A stretch of DNA of 5,196 nucleotides from Acetatifactor sp. GTDB lineage: Bacteria; Bacillota; Clostridia; Lachnospirales; Lachnospiraceae. Below the pieces are notes generated by a model. That model did no database searches. It worked only from the letters and a program-made list of their open reading frames with translations, and was not told the origin of the DNA. The stretch is from assembly GCA_016303085.1 (NCBI GenBank), contig JAEDMI010000177.1, positions 1-5,196 of the forward strand. Direction: 5' to 3'. The translations under genes were made by a program, and so were the position numbers. Shown here one piece after another: positions 5,189 through 5,196 of the stretch (position 1 is the first letter of the stretch; each line of letters opens with the position of its first letter).

Positions 5189-5196
5189 AAAGAGGG

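Noticed and set aside
5146..5190. Longer start for enolase at ATG 5190
   Set aside because: Enolases begin at or near MSAYFEI, and AAGGAGG is correctly spaced before ATG 5145.

Overview
The window looks like chromosomal DNA from a Gram-positive anaerobe of the Clostridia, most likely the family Lachnospiraceae. The grounds are strong AGGAGG-type ribosome binding sites before every gene, a lipoprotein-type solute-binding protein, sigma-A style promoter hexamers, and an enolase with a KTGAPCRS-type C-terminal active-site segment. This placement comes from recognition of sequence style and is not a database result.

All supported genes lie on the minus strand, so the biological order runs from high to low coordinates. 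First is a complete enolase gene (eno, 3817-5145). It has a strong ribosome binding site, a near-palindrome in its leader (5164-5188), and an intrinsic terminator immediately after its stop codon (3783-3814). Next is a 330-base gene-free interval (3487-3816). Last is a peptide-type ABC importer operon: a lipoprotein substrate-binding protein (1339-3486), an OppB/DppB-type permease (210-1238), and the start of an OppC/DppC-type permease (195 down to the window edge). The ATPase genes would be expected beyond the left edge.

The 330-base interval is the most interesting part. It holds a promoter with two perfect consensus hexamers (TTGACA and TATAAT, 16-base spacer) placed directly behind the eno terminator. 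About 40 bases after the predicted start there is a second good intrinsic terminator, which would give a short RNA of roughly 70 nt or a conditional leader. Next come a hairpin-bearing stretch that resembles a mobile or repeated intergenic element, a pair of GTATAC half-sites around a weak promoter-proximal -10, and a long-range inverted repeat whose 3' arm touches the binding-protein gene's ribosome binding site. Together these suggest layered control of the transporter: transcriptional read-through, a possible GntR-like operator and RBS accessibility. No known riboswitch class was recognised.

Within the transporter operon, a 12-position hairpin without a U-tract separates the binding-protein gene from the permeases. 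That is a usual arrangement for making more binding protein than permease. At the far left, the OppC-like reading frame loses its expected first membrane helix after about codon 54, and a one-base shift partly restores it. This points to a frameshift, a sequencing error near a contig edge, or a broken gene. Enolase (glycolysis) and the importer (uptake of peptides or similar) have no obvious functional link and appear to be separate transcription units.
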